Position numbers and translations under genes: made by a program
The notes under the pieces: model-generated
The model's input: the letters and a program-made list of their open reading frames with translations, nothing else
The model's database searches: none
What the model was told of the DNA's origin: nothing
NCBI GenBank assembly: GCA_932521035.1
Contig: OW051493.1
Location: 5,580,001 to 5,644,000 of the forward strand
Direction: 5' to 3'
DNA: 64,000 bases
Source: Oscheius dolichura
Taxonomy: Eukaryota; Nematoda; Chromadorea; Rhabditida; Rhabditidae
Shown here: positions 1 to 14,500 of the stretch, piece by piece
How the letters are laid out: every line of letters begins with the position of its first letter
How positions within the stretch are numbered: position 1 is the first letter of the stretch

Positions 1-2
1 TC

Positions 3-468
3 TCCCTCAAGGAACTCCGTTCCGCTTTGGAACTCATCTTTTCTGGAAAATTCCCGGCTCTGGGGGAGAGTATGGTCGTGGAGTTCACAGCCATGGAAGA
101 AGACGACGAGGACTTCATCCAGCCGAAATTGGAAGTGCTGACTAGGACCTCGATAGACACGTTCCTCAGCGAGGACAAGGGAGACGTAGAGGTCAGCCGG
201 TTATTCTTCTTGAGGAAATTAGTTGATTATAGGCACAGAGGAGTCTGAATCACTTGGATGTTACGACGGCCACCGGCAGCAGCTCGTCCGACCCGTGTCT
301 TCCCGTCAATACAGATGGTATCCTTTTCCTTCTCAACCACACAAATTGGCCCTTTTAGAGGAGACAGTGCTGATAGACAGCCCACCCCGTCACAGCGACG
401 ACGGGAGCTCCCAAAGACGGAAACAGAAGCAGTCCATCCACATACGAATCACGGAACCGGGTGACTAA
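3..468 (+). CDS. C-terminal end of an unrecognised protein (partial at left edge)
   Basis: The frame is open from base 3, so the gene starts outside the window. Three exons fit in phase: 3-191, 233-317 and 359-468, separated by two 41-nt GT-AG introns. The product contains an acidic segment (MEEDDEDF) and then a Ser/Thr-rich and basic tail (SSQRRKQKQS) ending in ITEPGD before TAA. I see no catalytic motif, signal peptide or membrane segment in this fragment and do not recognise the family. Reading through the second intron also stays open in another frame, so the last two exons are less certain than the first. The tail looks intracellular and low-complexity. Confidence 0.5.
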
Positions 469-541
469 TTCCACTTTGTCTTGTAGATTCTTTGGTGCTC
501 TTCGTTACTGTTTTTTTGTTATAGTAAATATTATCTATATT

Positions 542-1227
542 TCACCGGGAATAGAGAGGCAGGAGGAGGGATAAGCATATTGAGAGGTGGGAGGCAGAGG
601 ACGTCGCCTGGTAGAAGTAGTGGCCGGCCTTCTTCTGGCTCGGGAGGACGGTGACCCGGTTGCAGGAGTCTCCTCTACACGAACAATACTCGGCCTGGAC
701 AACGTAGGGTGGAATGGTCCTAAAGAGGCGAATGATCTGCCCTTGGGACACTCTAACCGGAGGACGATATCTTTCCTGATACAGTTGTTCGTCTTTTGGA
801 GGGGCTCAGGCATGACCTGCGCTGAGCAGCCGTAAGAAACTCCTGGAAGAGGACAAGGATCCAAACAACGGGGCAGGCCACCCACCGAAGGGGATTAGTT
901 GGCGGCTCTTTATGTGAAGGGACGTGACATTGAGGGAGAAGCACGTCGTGGAACATTCCTGCTTGGCCACGTCAGTGCTGGAATGCTCGAAATTTTGAAA
1001 GATCACAGGAAACACGCCTGTTGCAGCCGAAAATCTCGTGTTTGAACCCGTCCTGGAGATCGCGAGGATTCGAAAAGAACACTCCGAAGTGCTGAAAGTG
1101 ACACATTTCGATCGGAGAGGAGAGAGGAACCCACAGTTTCGATATTCGAGTCGGAGCAGAGGTTGCAATAGGTGATGGCGTCTGATTCAGCGAGACACGT
1201 CAGGAACAGGCCGATCCACAGGATCAT
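542..1227 (-). CDS. Ly6/three-finger-like secreted, probably GPI-anchored protein
   Basis: Five short exons give about 172 residues. The start is the ATG at 1227, followed at once by a signal peptide (MILWIGLFLTCLAES). The mature chain begins ITYCNLC, the paired cysteines typical of Ly6/uPAR folds, continues with CSTTC, and ends the domain with EYCSCRGDSCN, the hallmark C-x-C...CN signature. A hydrophobic C-terminal tail (SICLSLLLPLYS) suggests a GPI attachment signal. Introns are about 40-45 nt. One junction, after the GCN codons, works only if the donor is GC rather than GT (AG|GCGTGT). Ly6 proteins act at the cell surface, often on ion channels or receptors; the target here is unknown. It heads a run of five minus-strand genes that ends with an acetylcholinesterase. 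Fold assignment is by cysteine pattern only. Confidence 0.7.
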
Positions 1228-1925
1228 CTCATGGTTCTGGAAAGTTCTCTTTGGTGGAGGAGGGAGGAGGGGGAGAGGCCAAATGAGGCGACCACCCGGA
1301 TGACGAGATGTCAACGGCGATGAGCGATGGCAGCCGGCGAGACTTTTGTGTGTGATTGTGGAGCGGGATCCACGCGGATTGGCGCCTGTCGTATTTTCCT
1401 TTCAAGAGCAGCGAGGCGTGTAATCCGAAAATGTTGCGAGGGGCTCTCGTTAGGAGCCGTCTTCGAGTCACTCTGGTCGAAATAGTTCGAAAGGACACGA
1501 GCACTATGTGATAAAAACATAGAGATTTAAAAGTCGGCCGGGTGAGGGGGTCGGGGGGAGAAATACGAGCCGCCGCCTTCAGGGAGAGTATCATCATTTC
1601 GGGGGGCCGGACGCCTCTTCCAGGGCCTAAGTAAATAAGGCAAATTCCTCGATGTCATCTCATTTGAATATGGCGGCCAAAACGAGAGAGGAGAAAAATC
1701 TACGAGGAGACCGGAAGTGGCAACGAGTAGGCCCTTGAGGGCAAATTCTATTTTACAGCGCAAAATAAGGACCAGATTGAGAAGGGTGGAGTCGGGGCCC
1801 GATCCCCCCGCTGATTTACGGGTGGCACACTTAAAATATGTTTATTTGGAGGAAGTCGTTGTACCGGGAGACAGTGAAAGTTCGAAAAAAATGGAAATTA
1901 GATTAGAACACTGATCGGAGGTGGG
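1228..1925. other. Intergenic, no gene seen
   Basis: Open frames on both strands overlap here, but none shows a signal peptide, a motif or phase-consistent splicing. It probably holds the promoter of the gene ending at 542 and the 3' region of the gene ending at 1926. Confidence 0.5.
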
Positions 1926-2791
1926 CTAAACAATGGTCACTTCATTGAAGACGGGGTATCCAGCGGGGGCCGTGAAGAGGCTCGTTCCGGCCTTTAGACT
2001 AATTCTCTGGGCCATCTTCTGCTTTCTGATCAGTCGTCGGCTGAAGAAGTAGCTGATAGTGAAGGCTAAAAGGTTCCCTAATTTTGGAGGGGAACGGCCT
2101 ACCGATGGAGAAACTCAGAAAGGCGATGATGCAAGCAACACAGCGGTAGAAGGGCAGGTCCCTTGTGAATGGACGAGGGACTAGAGGAGCTAGACAAGGA
2201 AATACACCGGAAATATAAGAAGTTACCTTGGGTTGGGCAAGTAGAGCCGGGAGTTCTTCTGTCGGCCCAGTGCTTGGGATCGTCGACGAAGCACCTATTG
2301 TCGTAGCACAACTCGACCTCGAACAGGGTGTCTAAAATGGTCTCCCTCTATGTCCTCCTTCCCCTCACCATCATATCCTCGGGCATAGACCTTTCCCGGA
2401 GCCGTTATCCATCGGAAGTCTTCTCCATTCATCGTCAGAAGAGAAGAGATTGGTCCCATCATCAGGTGGTCTGTAAGGTGGATCCTTCTATTGAAGACAG
2501 CAACATACAGTATCCTTTGGGGATGGGTCCATCATACATCCTTGCCCGGAAACATCCACCTTCCGTCATGACTTCATCAATTTCTTCTGAATTGGAGCAG
2601 CTACCCCACTGGTCGGTATAGTTCAATCGGACAGTTCGGGCATCGTGATTGATTCTCTAAAGACGGTCATTTCAAATTAGAGACCATACCTCGGCTTCCT
2701 TGGCCTCCGGGTCAATACACTGGGCACAGTAGCGGCTACCTTCTGCAGAGCACAAAATAACTGCAAAGAGGAGCAGACGGCTAGTTCGCAT
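1926..2791 (-). CDS. Ly6-like single-pass membrane protein (paralogue of the gene at 3064-4145)
   Basis: Six exons code for about 223 residues. The start ATG at 2791 opens a signal peptide (MRTSRLLLFAVILCSAEG) followed by YCAQCIDPEAKEAE. Further cysteines lie in WGSCSN, GGCF, ELCYDNRCF and STC. After the ectodomain comes a membrane segment (VACIIAFLSFSIAFTISYFF) and a basic stop-transfer stretch (SRRLIRKQK), so the protein is predicted type I with a cytoplasmic tail of about 40 residues. The central motif MMGPISSLLTMNG and the positions of the flanking cysteines and introns match the next gene upstream (MQGPMSSLLTVNG), showing local duplication. Intron phases all close. I do not recognise a named orthologue. 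Fold assignment to Ly6 is inferred from the N-terminal CxxC and the ladder of cysteines. Confidence 0.72.
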
Positions 2792-3063
2792 CTCTGCAAA
2801 CGACTGTTCCAGACAATTTCAAAAACGAACAGCTGTAGATCTATTTCGATACGCGAAAATAGGCAAAAACGGCCACGCAGGATACTGTATGTCTGGCGAA
2901 ACGAATAACAACTCGAAGGTCTTGTAAAATGAGACAATAACAGACGGAAATCCGTAGGAAATCAAGAGCTTTGGAAGAAGAAGAGAAAGTTTATTGGCAA
3001 TGTACAGCGAGGATCAAACAGAACAAAGTTTACAATTGGATAGCCTAGGGGACGGGAAGGGGG

Positions 3064-4145
3064 CTATCCCGTGAAAGAGCTACAACACGAGGAGAGGTTG
3101 GAATTGTTGGAGAAGGAGGATTCCGTCACCTCCCTGGCGGTGGTGGTCGGGGTGGCTGCGATGACCGAAACCGTGGGGGCCAGCTCGTAGTGGTTGAACT
3201 TCATCGTCGTGCACAGCCTCTTCTCCCAGCCCAGCTCGCAGTAGTAGGCCACCCCGAAGCCGGCGAAGAAGGCTAAAAATCTGTCTATACTTGGAGCCGA
3301 CGGGAGAAGCTAACTCACCCAAGAGACCGCAGACGAAGGAGAGGAGGACCATGTAGAGGACGACCCACGGACTCAGCAGGGCAGCGAAGCCGAGGTCGTC
3401 TGCCAGCGAGCTGGCCGGGGTGGCTGCAACTACCAAAGCTGCCTTTTGCTCTTAAAATTAACAAATTTGAACGTTTCTACACTTTTCCTACCGGAGACCG
3501 AAGAAATAGTCGTCATCTCGTTCGGAGCAGCTACCCTTTGTCCGCGGAGAAGGGTCTCTGGAAGGGGCTTTGCCTTGCTTCTTGCGGGCATGTCCATGAA
3601 ACATTTCTCGGCCTGGCAGTAGGTGAACTCGAACTCCGTACCTGAATAAAACATGATAAAACAGAAACAGATAAGGTTGCTGACCGTCCGAGACTTTGAT
3701 GATCTGGTTGCCGGCCAGTGGTTTCTTCCTCACGTCGTATCCATTGACCGTCAATAACGAGGACATCGGCCCCTGCATCAGATAATCTAAATGTTTACTT
3801 TTCCCTCTCCAACTGATCCCGGCTTACATTTTCCCTTCGGGACGAGTCCCTTGGACATTTTCACCTCGAAGCAACCGACCTCGCTCGTCACCTGAAGAAG
3901 TTTCTAAGAGGCGACCCGTACGAAGACCTACATTTGTACTGTATTCACAACTCGGCCACGTGTTGTTGTAGAGCAGTCTCATATAGGAGGCCCCGTGCCA
4001 CTCTCGCTAAAGGGAAACGGTCAACGGACACCCAGTTGCCTACCTCTACGGCCTTGGCTCCTTCCTCGATACATTTGGAACAGAGGTGCGTCTTCGAGTA
4101 GACGGGGACAAGTAGAACAGGGACGAAGAGGAAAAGGATCCGCAT
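3064..4145 (-). CDS. Ly6-like single-pass membrane protein (paralogue of the gene at 1926-2791)
   Basis: Seven exons give about 269 residues. The ATG at 4145 starts a signal peptide (MRILFLFVPVLLVPVYS), then LCSKCIEEGAKAVE, aligned with YCAQCIDPEAKEAE of the neighbour. Later landmarks are WPSC, GCFEV, MQGPMSSLLTVNG and YCQAEKCFMD, in the same order and with matching intron positions. A long hydrophobic stretch (WVVLYMVLLSFVCGLLAFFA) forms the membrane span, and a Thr/Ser-rich tail ends in SSCCSSFTG. Compared with its paralogue, the membrane-proximal part is longer and the tail sequence differs. The role is unknown; Ly6-type ectodomains usually bind receptors or channels. The extreme C-terminal exon is a single open frame to the stop at 3064. 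Confidence 0.72.
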
Positions 4146-5241
4146 ATCTGGAAGGAGGACAGTGAAATGGGGGTACAGAAGGAGAGCGAGGGACGAGAGG
4201 CAATTGGACAACGATCTATCGAAGTCCCGCCTCCTCTTGACTTTTGGCGACTGGGAAAAATAGTTCCAAAACGAGAGAAAGAGAGGGGGAAGGGAAATAT
4301 CGATAGAGCCGGATGATTAGGTAATGATTCGAGTGGTTACTAGTAATCGACGCCTACTGACCCCGTGGGATGGGGCACCCCGGAAGTGAATGGCTGGGAA
4401 AATGTGTCGAGTTTGGCATTTCTCCCACAAGTGACCATTTTTTCGGCCTCTCTCTCCTTGAAAGTGACAAATGGGCCAAACCTATGAAGAGAACAATTTG
4501 AACCGTCTCTTAAAGGTAGCATAGATCATTCGAGTAGGGGTACAGCATGACTGTAGCCTCGCTTGTAACTTGTTTTCCTCCAAAAGTTCCAGTAAACAGG
4601 GAGAGTCGGTTAAGCAGCCAACGGGATGAAAATAAGCTCGAAAACATGGGGAGGCTTAAGTCCGTGAGAAGAAGCTGGAAGAAACTGTCACGATCGATAA
4701 GTCCGATTACTTCAAAGAGATCAACACGAGGGGTTCATTTGACGGATTAATCGCGGATGAGCCCGTAAATATAAACTGGTAGCCTGACTGAAACGAAGGA
4801 CTGGAGTAAGTCAGTACGGAGGATGACTTTGGCGGGAGACGGGACAAGTTCAACTCGCGCACGCGAGAGGCGGCAGACTGGCTCAAAAGGCACAGCTGCA
4901 ACTTGGGGGCATCTGGCGGGGGAGAGAGGACGAGGGAGGAGAGATTGGGTAAAGTCGAGAGGAGACGGAAGAGGAGCCAAGTGGCTGGGATAACGATTTT
5001 CATTGAACAGTTTGATGGTTTGTCATATTTCGAGGTGAACCACCGAGTTTTACGTCATGATCCGAGCCATCTAGGAGAGAGCCCTGACTCAGGGACGATG
5101 CTTTTATCGAGCGCCCCGAACACCTGAGCAGCCGCCGCCGTACAGTGCGAACACTTTCCCTTCCCTTGACAAGGCATTTATTAGAACCATCTCTTTGAAC
5201 TGGTAGACACGTATTTACAAACACAAAGGAGATCCTCCCGC
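4146..5241. other. Intergenic, no gene seen
   Basis: About 1.1 kb between two minus-strand genes. The open frames lack motifs and splice consistency. Nothing else is recognisable. Confidence 0.5.
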
Positions 5242-6148
5242 TCACTGCAGGTTCAGTGCCCGTTTCCTCTTGGCCACATAGTCCTCCGACAGCTCGTTGA
5301 AGAAGGAGGGACAAGTGCCTGAATGTGGCCGACTGGGGGGAACCAGTGGAGGGGATTACCTGGGTATCGGACATGAGACATTCCCGTCATCCCGCTCTCA
5401 GCACATATCAAACTGAACATTCTGAAAAGGGATTCTTTTTATAGGGGAAGGAGAAAATGGCACCTCTTGGACATCGTCTTACACGAGGGGCAATCCCCGT
5501 CATAACAATGGACATTACATCTGGAGGCGACACAGGCGAGCACCTAAAGAAGAGAAGAGAGAATAGACAAGAGATTAGAAGGGATACCTTCGGGAGGTCG
5601 CCCACGAGGCAGTTGAGCACACAGTTCTCCAATTTCGGGCAGAGGCCGGCTGAAATCTTTTCCATTTCTCGTGTGGTTTATGTTTTAGATAGGGCGATCT
5701 CGGCTTCCCCCGATCTTTAATCGAAGGCCGCTGGGATCAAGATAAAGCAACCCCGTGTGGCAAAAACGCTGTAAAATAACCTACAAGTTGGTTCTCCTTG
5801 GGCCAAGGCGCTCATCTGCTCGAGTGCATAGTGGCAGGCCGTGCACCCCTGGCATTCCTTATTGCATTTTGCCGCTATACAGACCAAGTCAAATCTAAAC
5901 AATAAAACTTGGATAAATAAATAATAACTGGCACCTCTCCACGACATTTCCGAAGAGATTTTCCTTGGTGCTGTTCTTTATTATCCGGTGAAGCTGATCT
6001 AAACTCTTAGTATGGTCCTTCATGAACAGGAGGAGACACCTCGGTCGAGACACTTCTCCACGGCGCACTTGGTCAGGGAGACACAGGGTTTCTGGGCGGC
6101 CACGAGGGGGACGAGGAGGAGGAATCGGAGTAGGCGATTGAAGTCCAT
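5242..6148 (-). CDS. Cysteine-rich secreted protein
   Basis: Seven exons, all in phase, give about 187 residues. The ATG at 6148 starts a signal peptide ([19 protein letters not shown]). The mature protein carries about 20 cysteines, in clusters such as [37 protein letters not shown] and [14 protein letters not shown], and ends [13 protein letters not shown]. There is no membrane span or GPI tail. The spacing recalls small nematode extracellular disulphide-rich domains, but I cannot assign a named family; it lacks the C-x-C...CN ending of the Ly6-like genes beside it. It lies on the same strand between the Ly6-like genes and the acetylcholinesterase gene. Function unknown. Confidence 0.7.
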
Positions 6149-6623
6149 GGCGGAAACAGGTGGAAGACAGGTGGAAGACACTGTGCAGGCAGATGCCCTG
6201 GGGGCGGCGCGTTCCACATAACACCACAATGGGGGAACCGAGAAAACTGCCTCTTTGGACACAGCGTGGACATTGTCTGTTTGTTTGTTTTATCACGGGA
6301 AGAAGAGAAGAAGCATACTGTACATAAATTAGACCCAGTCCTCTCCCCAATTAACAAGGTATACGGTAGTAGACTTTATATATATTTTATATACTCCATA
6401 TAGGTACAAAAACAAATATTTTGGATAATCTATAGAATCTGGACGGGCAAGAGAAGGGACAGTTCTGGGATATGTACACATAGCAGAACTTTCGTTGGAC
6501 AAAAGTGAGAGAGGAGATTCCTGGGAAGTGAGATACTGAACAGAAGGGAAAGTGACGATGACACGTGCTATTCTGTCGACACGGACAAGACTAGAAGGGG
6601 GTAGGGGATGGCCCTAAGGAACA
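6149..6623. other. Intergenic, no gene seen
   Basis: About 475 bases between the Cys-rich gene and the 3' end of the acetylcholinesterase gene. It includes an AT-rich stretch near 6365-6440. No coding signal was found. Confidence 0.5.
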
Positions 6624-9053
<2,430 letters not shown>

Positions 9054-11598
9054 CTCTTCTGAAATGATATGTTGGAGAGGGCAGATAGGGGAAGAGGGCA
9101 GTGACCCCGACTTTATCGGGTGCCGTTTTTATGGGTGTTTGTAGAGAGATATTGTAGCCGTCGAGGGCGTAGAAGACAATTGAATGGAAGGGAAGGAGGA
9201 GGACGACGGGAGGGGGTGGCCTACTGTGACCTCCTCCCCCACTGGCACAGTCACAGGAATTCGCCTAATTCCCCTGTTTTCCCCCACAGGGAGAAGAGTT
9301 AAACGCGCACTTTGGAATAGGAAGAATATCCCGGATGGAAACGAGCAATTGGCCAAATTTACTTTTCCGGTTGGCTGGCCAAAAAGAGTAGAGGCGGCGA
9401 GTAATAAGGGCAATAACCCTGGGGGACAAGTTCAAAGAGGACGGCCTCGGGGCATATGAGGGGCCGATTGACCGGGATAAAAAGAGGGGGAGTAGAGTAG
9501 AGTAGAGTGGAAAAGATGTTCCCCAAGCGGACCGGGAACAGCCGGGTTGTTGAAGACTCCCCCGGGGGTCAACGAGAGGAACCGCGGGCTATGCTCAGAG
9601 GGGACTGAAACAATTGATTCAATTTATTGTTTTCTGTTTGTTTATTTGATTTCCGGGCACTCCTCTTTGCGCCCCGCTACGGATTATTAGATCGCGGAGG
9701 AGGACAAGGGGGGCAGGGGGAGGGCAGTGCTTTTCGGCATATTAGCAGGGAGGGCAGAGGAGGAGGGAGGGGGAGACTTTGACCCGGGGCCCGTTTAAAG
9801 GTGAGTTGAAAGAACAGGAAATGATGTCGGGAGCAGGCTGCCGCGGGTGTCGGGGACAGTCCGTCTCATGCCAGATTCTGCTAATCAGCCAGCCGAAAGT
9901 GGCCGCCATTGGAGATTGCCCCCCACTAGAGAAGAAGGGCAGGAGAAGGCAGAGAGTGAACGTTTTAGACCAGGGAAAAAACTCGTATATACACAGACGG
10001 GGGGATATAAACAGACCCCTGGTTCTTCCTGGGGGCAGGGGAAGGGAGGCGGCGGGATGGCCTTTGGCAGGGGAGAAAGGTTAGAAAGTCTCGAACCGGC
10101 TTGGCCCAGAGAACCGGCAACATTCGTCACAGCCGAAACTGTTTTCGGGGTCAGTCCCCCTCCTCCTCCCCCCGTGCCCCGCCGCCTGCTTGCCAATTCC
10201 CGAAATCGGAGGAAGTACCCCATAAGGAGTGTCGTGATCTAGTTGACAAATCCCGAAATGGACACTCCCTTCTTGTCAGGAAAAGTAGGGGAGGAGGGGA
10301 GTGGAACCAGTTTCTAATCCCAGGGGAGGGGAGAGTACAGGGGGGACACCTCAGATAAACACGCGGAGGGCGATGAACACTGCCCTGATTCATAATATTC
10401 AGACGTTTTGCTAAAAAGTAAAGAGTGCTGCGCGTGACGTCGGGCACGCTATCCTAATGGCACACCTCTCGAGAAATAAACCACGCGAGCATTAATAGAG
10501 ACAATGGCAGCCGGGGTGGAGGCGTCTGAAGTTTGAGCCGGAGGGCAATCCCGAGGTCACCCCCTATGAAAAAGTAGGAAAAGTGAATTTGTTCGCATCC
10601 AAAGAGACGAATAAGGCAATCACAGGACCAATTTGATTAGGACATCTCCCACATGAAGCGTTCCTTCTTCGACGAAAGAGAAAAGAACTCGGGACAGCTG
10701 CAGAAACTCGCAATTTAATTAGACTGCGAACATCTTCGAGAACTTTGAGATTTTATCCGGAAACATCAGAATTCGGAGACAATTGAGCACAACAAACTTC
10801 GTATTAAAATATATCAGTTTTTACTTGGTTGGTAGCATATTTCAATGTAATATACATTTTAGAGGAGGTACAGACTCTTCATCTGAAAATGTTACGCTGA
10901 CTCGACTAGAAACATCCAATGAAATTACTGGCAGAGACTGTAAACACGTCCTCCTCTTATTTTTGATAGCCAATTGAAATTAGTTTTGGTTATTTTATGA
11001 AAAGAAGAAAGACTGCTGCCGAAAAGGAACTGAGGCAATCTCGGCCCAAGTTTCTCCCAGCGGAAGCTTGAAAAATTCACAAGCTCAACTGGGAAAAATG
11101 AGAAGCGTCTCGCCGAAAGAAGAAGTTGAAAAGATCGTATGGCGAGGACACGGGGATAAGAGGTCTAACTTATTGAATGTGAAGAAGGCTGTCGGCTAGC
11201 GCTTTTGGCCTCAATGAGTATGTACAAGAGGCGCCCATCGCAAACAGCGAGCTAACAAGTCGCTTAGATTATACCGCCTCACTCGCTATTACCCCGCTCC
11301 GGTGCTTACAACATATACACACCTTCCAAGACCATTCTTCGCAAAATATGCAGTTGAACTTCTGCCATTCCGGAAGTTTGCCAAAGGGGGCTCTTCGCAG
11401 TTTATGTTTCGGATCCCAGGGTAAAAAATGGAATGAAAGCCGATCTGGTGCCACGTCTCCTCTTTGAAATCAATTTCGAACTTCCGCTGTCTCGTCTGGC
11501 ACCTGGATACCCACAGCAAGAACATTTACCAGAAAATAATTATATTTATTATACAAGTGAATAAAAGTTCTCGTAACCGTAAAGATCCCAATAGTACA
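9054..11598. other. Gene-poor intergenic stretch
   Basis: About 2.5 kb. It includes a short GAGTA tandem run near 9490-9508 and purine-rich tracts. Open frames here show no signal peptide, motif or splice logic. The minus-strand frames at 11269-11525, just downstream of COG4, are discussed under rejected items. It probably carries the promoter of the acetylcholinesterase gene. Confidence 0.5.
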
Positions 11599-14500
11599 TT
11601 AAAATGTCATATTTTGAATTATATTAGAAGGTAAATCTGTCCGTAATAGCAGGTATTTTCTGGCTTCAGTTGATGTTAAACAACGCACCAATGAGCCACT
11701 TCGTCCTGCTTCCCATAACTCTGTTGCTTCCTCAACAGTTTCTACATTTAGAAGGGTTATGATCTGTAATTAAGATTAATTAAATACCAATTTAAAATAC
11801 TTGAGACAATCTATTGGTTTTTTCTCTCGCAGACCAGCCAGCTACTCCACTGAGATAATGCACCAGTTGCCTAAATTCTCTATCCAGTTGAAGTGCTCCT
11901 AATCTATTAAAGGAGCATTTTCCAATAACTCTCTCCATCTGTCGCACAATTTCCCCACAAACCGTTAGAAGAAGGGCCTATAATAAGATGTCACACCTAT
12001 TGTAAAAGACATACCTTAAAATTGTCTTCGGTCAAAAGTGCTTCAAAAAAATGTAGCTGCTTATCGACAGTGGCATTAAACTGTTCTATGAAAGGGTCTA
12101 CAACTTCAAATTCTGTTAGTTGAGTCTCAGATAAAGTATGCGGCAGTTCTAAAAAGAGATCAAAGCTGAAACGGAAACGCAAATATTAGTTATTTTATCC
12201 AACATGCCTTGCTTTTATTTTTGATTTGAAGGCAGCCGTAGACAGTACATCCATTGCTTGATTAGCCAGGGATGTGAGCCTTTTAGCGAGGTCTTCCAAT
12301 TGAGACAAAGAATGTTCAAATTTTCCTGCATCGGTCATATTCCTCTAGAAATTCAAATAATAATTTGTATGATTTCTACCTCTTTATTAATTTTTTCAGA
12401 TTGAAGTGCAGCCTTAAGATGGTGAATAAGATCCGAGCTACCTCGGGCATTATTAGCAGCAGTCAAGAAAGCCTCCCGTTGAGCATCTGGGCCTGCATCA
12501 GCAACATTTTTTCCTGTGGAACAAATTGTATAATCCTGAAACATGTTACCGTGTCCAAGCACATTATAGGCGGTTTGGGCTGTTTGCAGTGCCTCAGCAG
12601 CAAAGCCAACTGAAGGATACCCATTCTACAATTAGACAAATGAGCGAAATAAAAACCTTTACCTTAATTGAAGTTTCTAGATGATTTAAAAATACATTTT
12701 CAAGCATAGAGGCACCATTATTTAAAGCAGCACAAACACAATCAACCGATCCGCTAGACATTGCCCGGGTAACACATTTTTTTACCAAGAATAGCACGTC
12801 ATCCACTACAGAACTATAATTTTTACTAACTAGAACATTTGTTTAAAAAATAAACCTCATTAAACCTTCTTCCCGATTATCCATATCAATAGCTTTTTTA
12901 ATTGATTCCTCCATGTAATACTGTTCCAAAAGTAAATATTGTCCCAACAGCTCCTAAGATAAATTGCATTAATATATTTTTGTATTTACAAACCTGCATT
13001 TTAGTGCCTACAGCACTTCTATTCACCAAAAGATCTATTTTCTTTTCTCTGGTCTCCTTGCGCTTCTTATGTTCGGTTTCTCTTTTCTTTTTAGTATCCT
13101 CATCCAAATCATCTGTGACTTCTCCAACAAGAACATACTATTGTTTATGGCATTATCGTAGAATAAAGTACTGACTAACTTCATCTTCATTTAAGGGCAT
13201 ATCCCCTAAGCGCTTTTTAATGAATCTCCAATATCTCTCTGAATGCGTGCACATCATTGAAAGCTCCGACAGTAAGACATCCAGATCAAGCGGATCCAAT
13301 CGTTCTGCAATAGAGTAATACGTAAAGACTATTACCGATGATTTTGTTAATACGTAAAGACTTACCGATGATTTTGTTCTTTGTGTCAAATAGAAGTTTC
13401 TGAGCATCCTTGGCATAACGCTTGATTTGGCGTTTTTTAGAGAAATTTTCTAGAATTTTCACAACAACATCGTCTACATTTTTCTAAAAAGACATCATTT
13501 TCTTCTTAAATCCTCAAACTTGGATATTGTTAAAAAAATCCAGTAGCTTATCAGGTCCATAAGAATTAGCAATTAATGGCTGATTGGTTTCCAAAAGATT
13601 TGCAACACCTAGAAATATCTCGGCAACCAATCAAAAAATTACCCTCAAAAAAGAAGTACAGGGTGTCTGCATAAAGTACGTGGACTCTAGATTCATCTGT
13701 TCCTCCAGCATTCATTACCTAGGCGTAAAAAAAGGTTATTCATCTAGCTTACTTTTACATTGTCTTCTCCCAGTTTAGAAACATGTTTCCCAATATAACC
13801 ACTAAAACGTATTAATCCGCTGTCGTGTTCATTAATTAGAGGAAATAGTTTGACAAATCGCTGCATGGAAGAAACATCGTCCCTTTCAATAGCGTCATCT
13901 AAACGGCGTTCCAGAATATCTTTCAGTCGACTTCTTGCATTTGTGAGAACTTCATAGCTGTGAATAACAGACTGCCCAACATCTAAGAAAAATGAATCTG
14001 GACTGATAGCGGTTACCTTTATCTCCAGCATCTTTCACCTGGAAGACTGCTTTGTCCAATGTCAGAAAACGATGTATATGTTGAGCAGCTGATTCAAAAT
14101 CTTCGCTTCGGATAGCTTCGTCAACTCCTTCACTGGAAGTGCCCAAATCACGTAGGTCATCGGCAAGCTGCAGGCATTCCACTACTCGGGTTTTTGCAAT
14201 ATCAAGAGCGGAAACACGCCCGCTGATTGTATCAGCCAGTCGAGAGATTGTTGTCAAACTAGCAGCTAACTGTTTAGCATCCGATTCTACCAGCATCATG
14301 CTGTTATTTAAACGTGAAATTGCTTTTCCAAAAGATCGAGATTGTTCAGTTCCTCCTAAATAATTGAACACTTCAATAGATATAACAAACCAGCTGTACA
14401 ATTAGCAAGTATATCTGATATCTCCTTTTGCAATTTTTCTTCTTCTGCTCTACGGGCCTCTAATTCAGAACGTAGTTCCAAGAGTAGAGCGGAGAGTTCA

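Noticed and set aside
1229-1914. Several 60-120 codon frames on both strands between the first two Ly6-like genes
   Set aside because: No signal peptide, motif or phase-consistent introns; GC-rich sequence gives long chance frames.
11269-11525. Two overlapping minus-strand frames just downstream of COG4, one ending with several cysteines (IFCEEWSWKVCICC)
   Set aside because: The Cys-rich stretch looked like a zinc-binding C-terminal domain, but the two halves are in different frames with no usable splice pair between them and no clear start. It may be a gene relic; not called.
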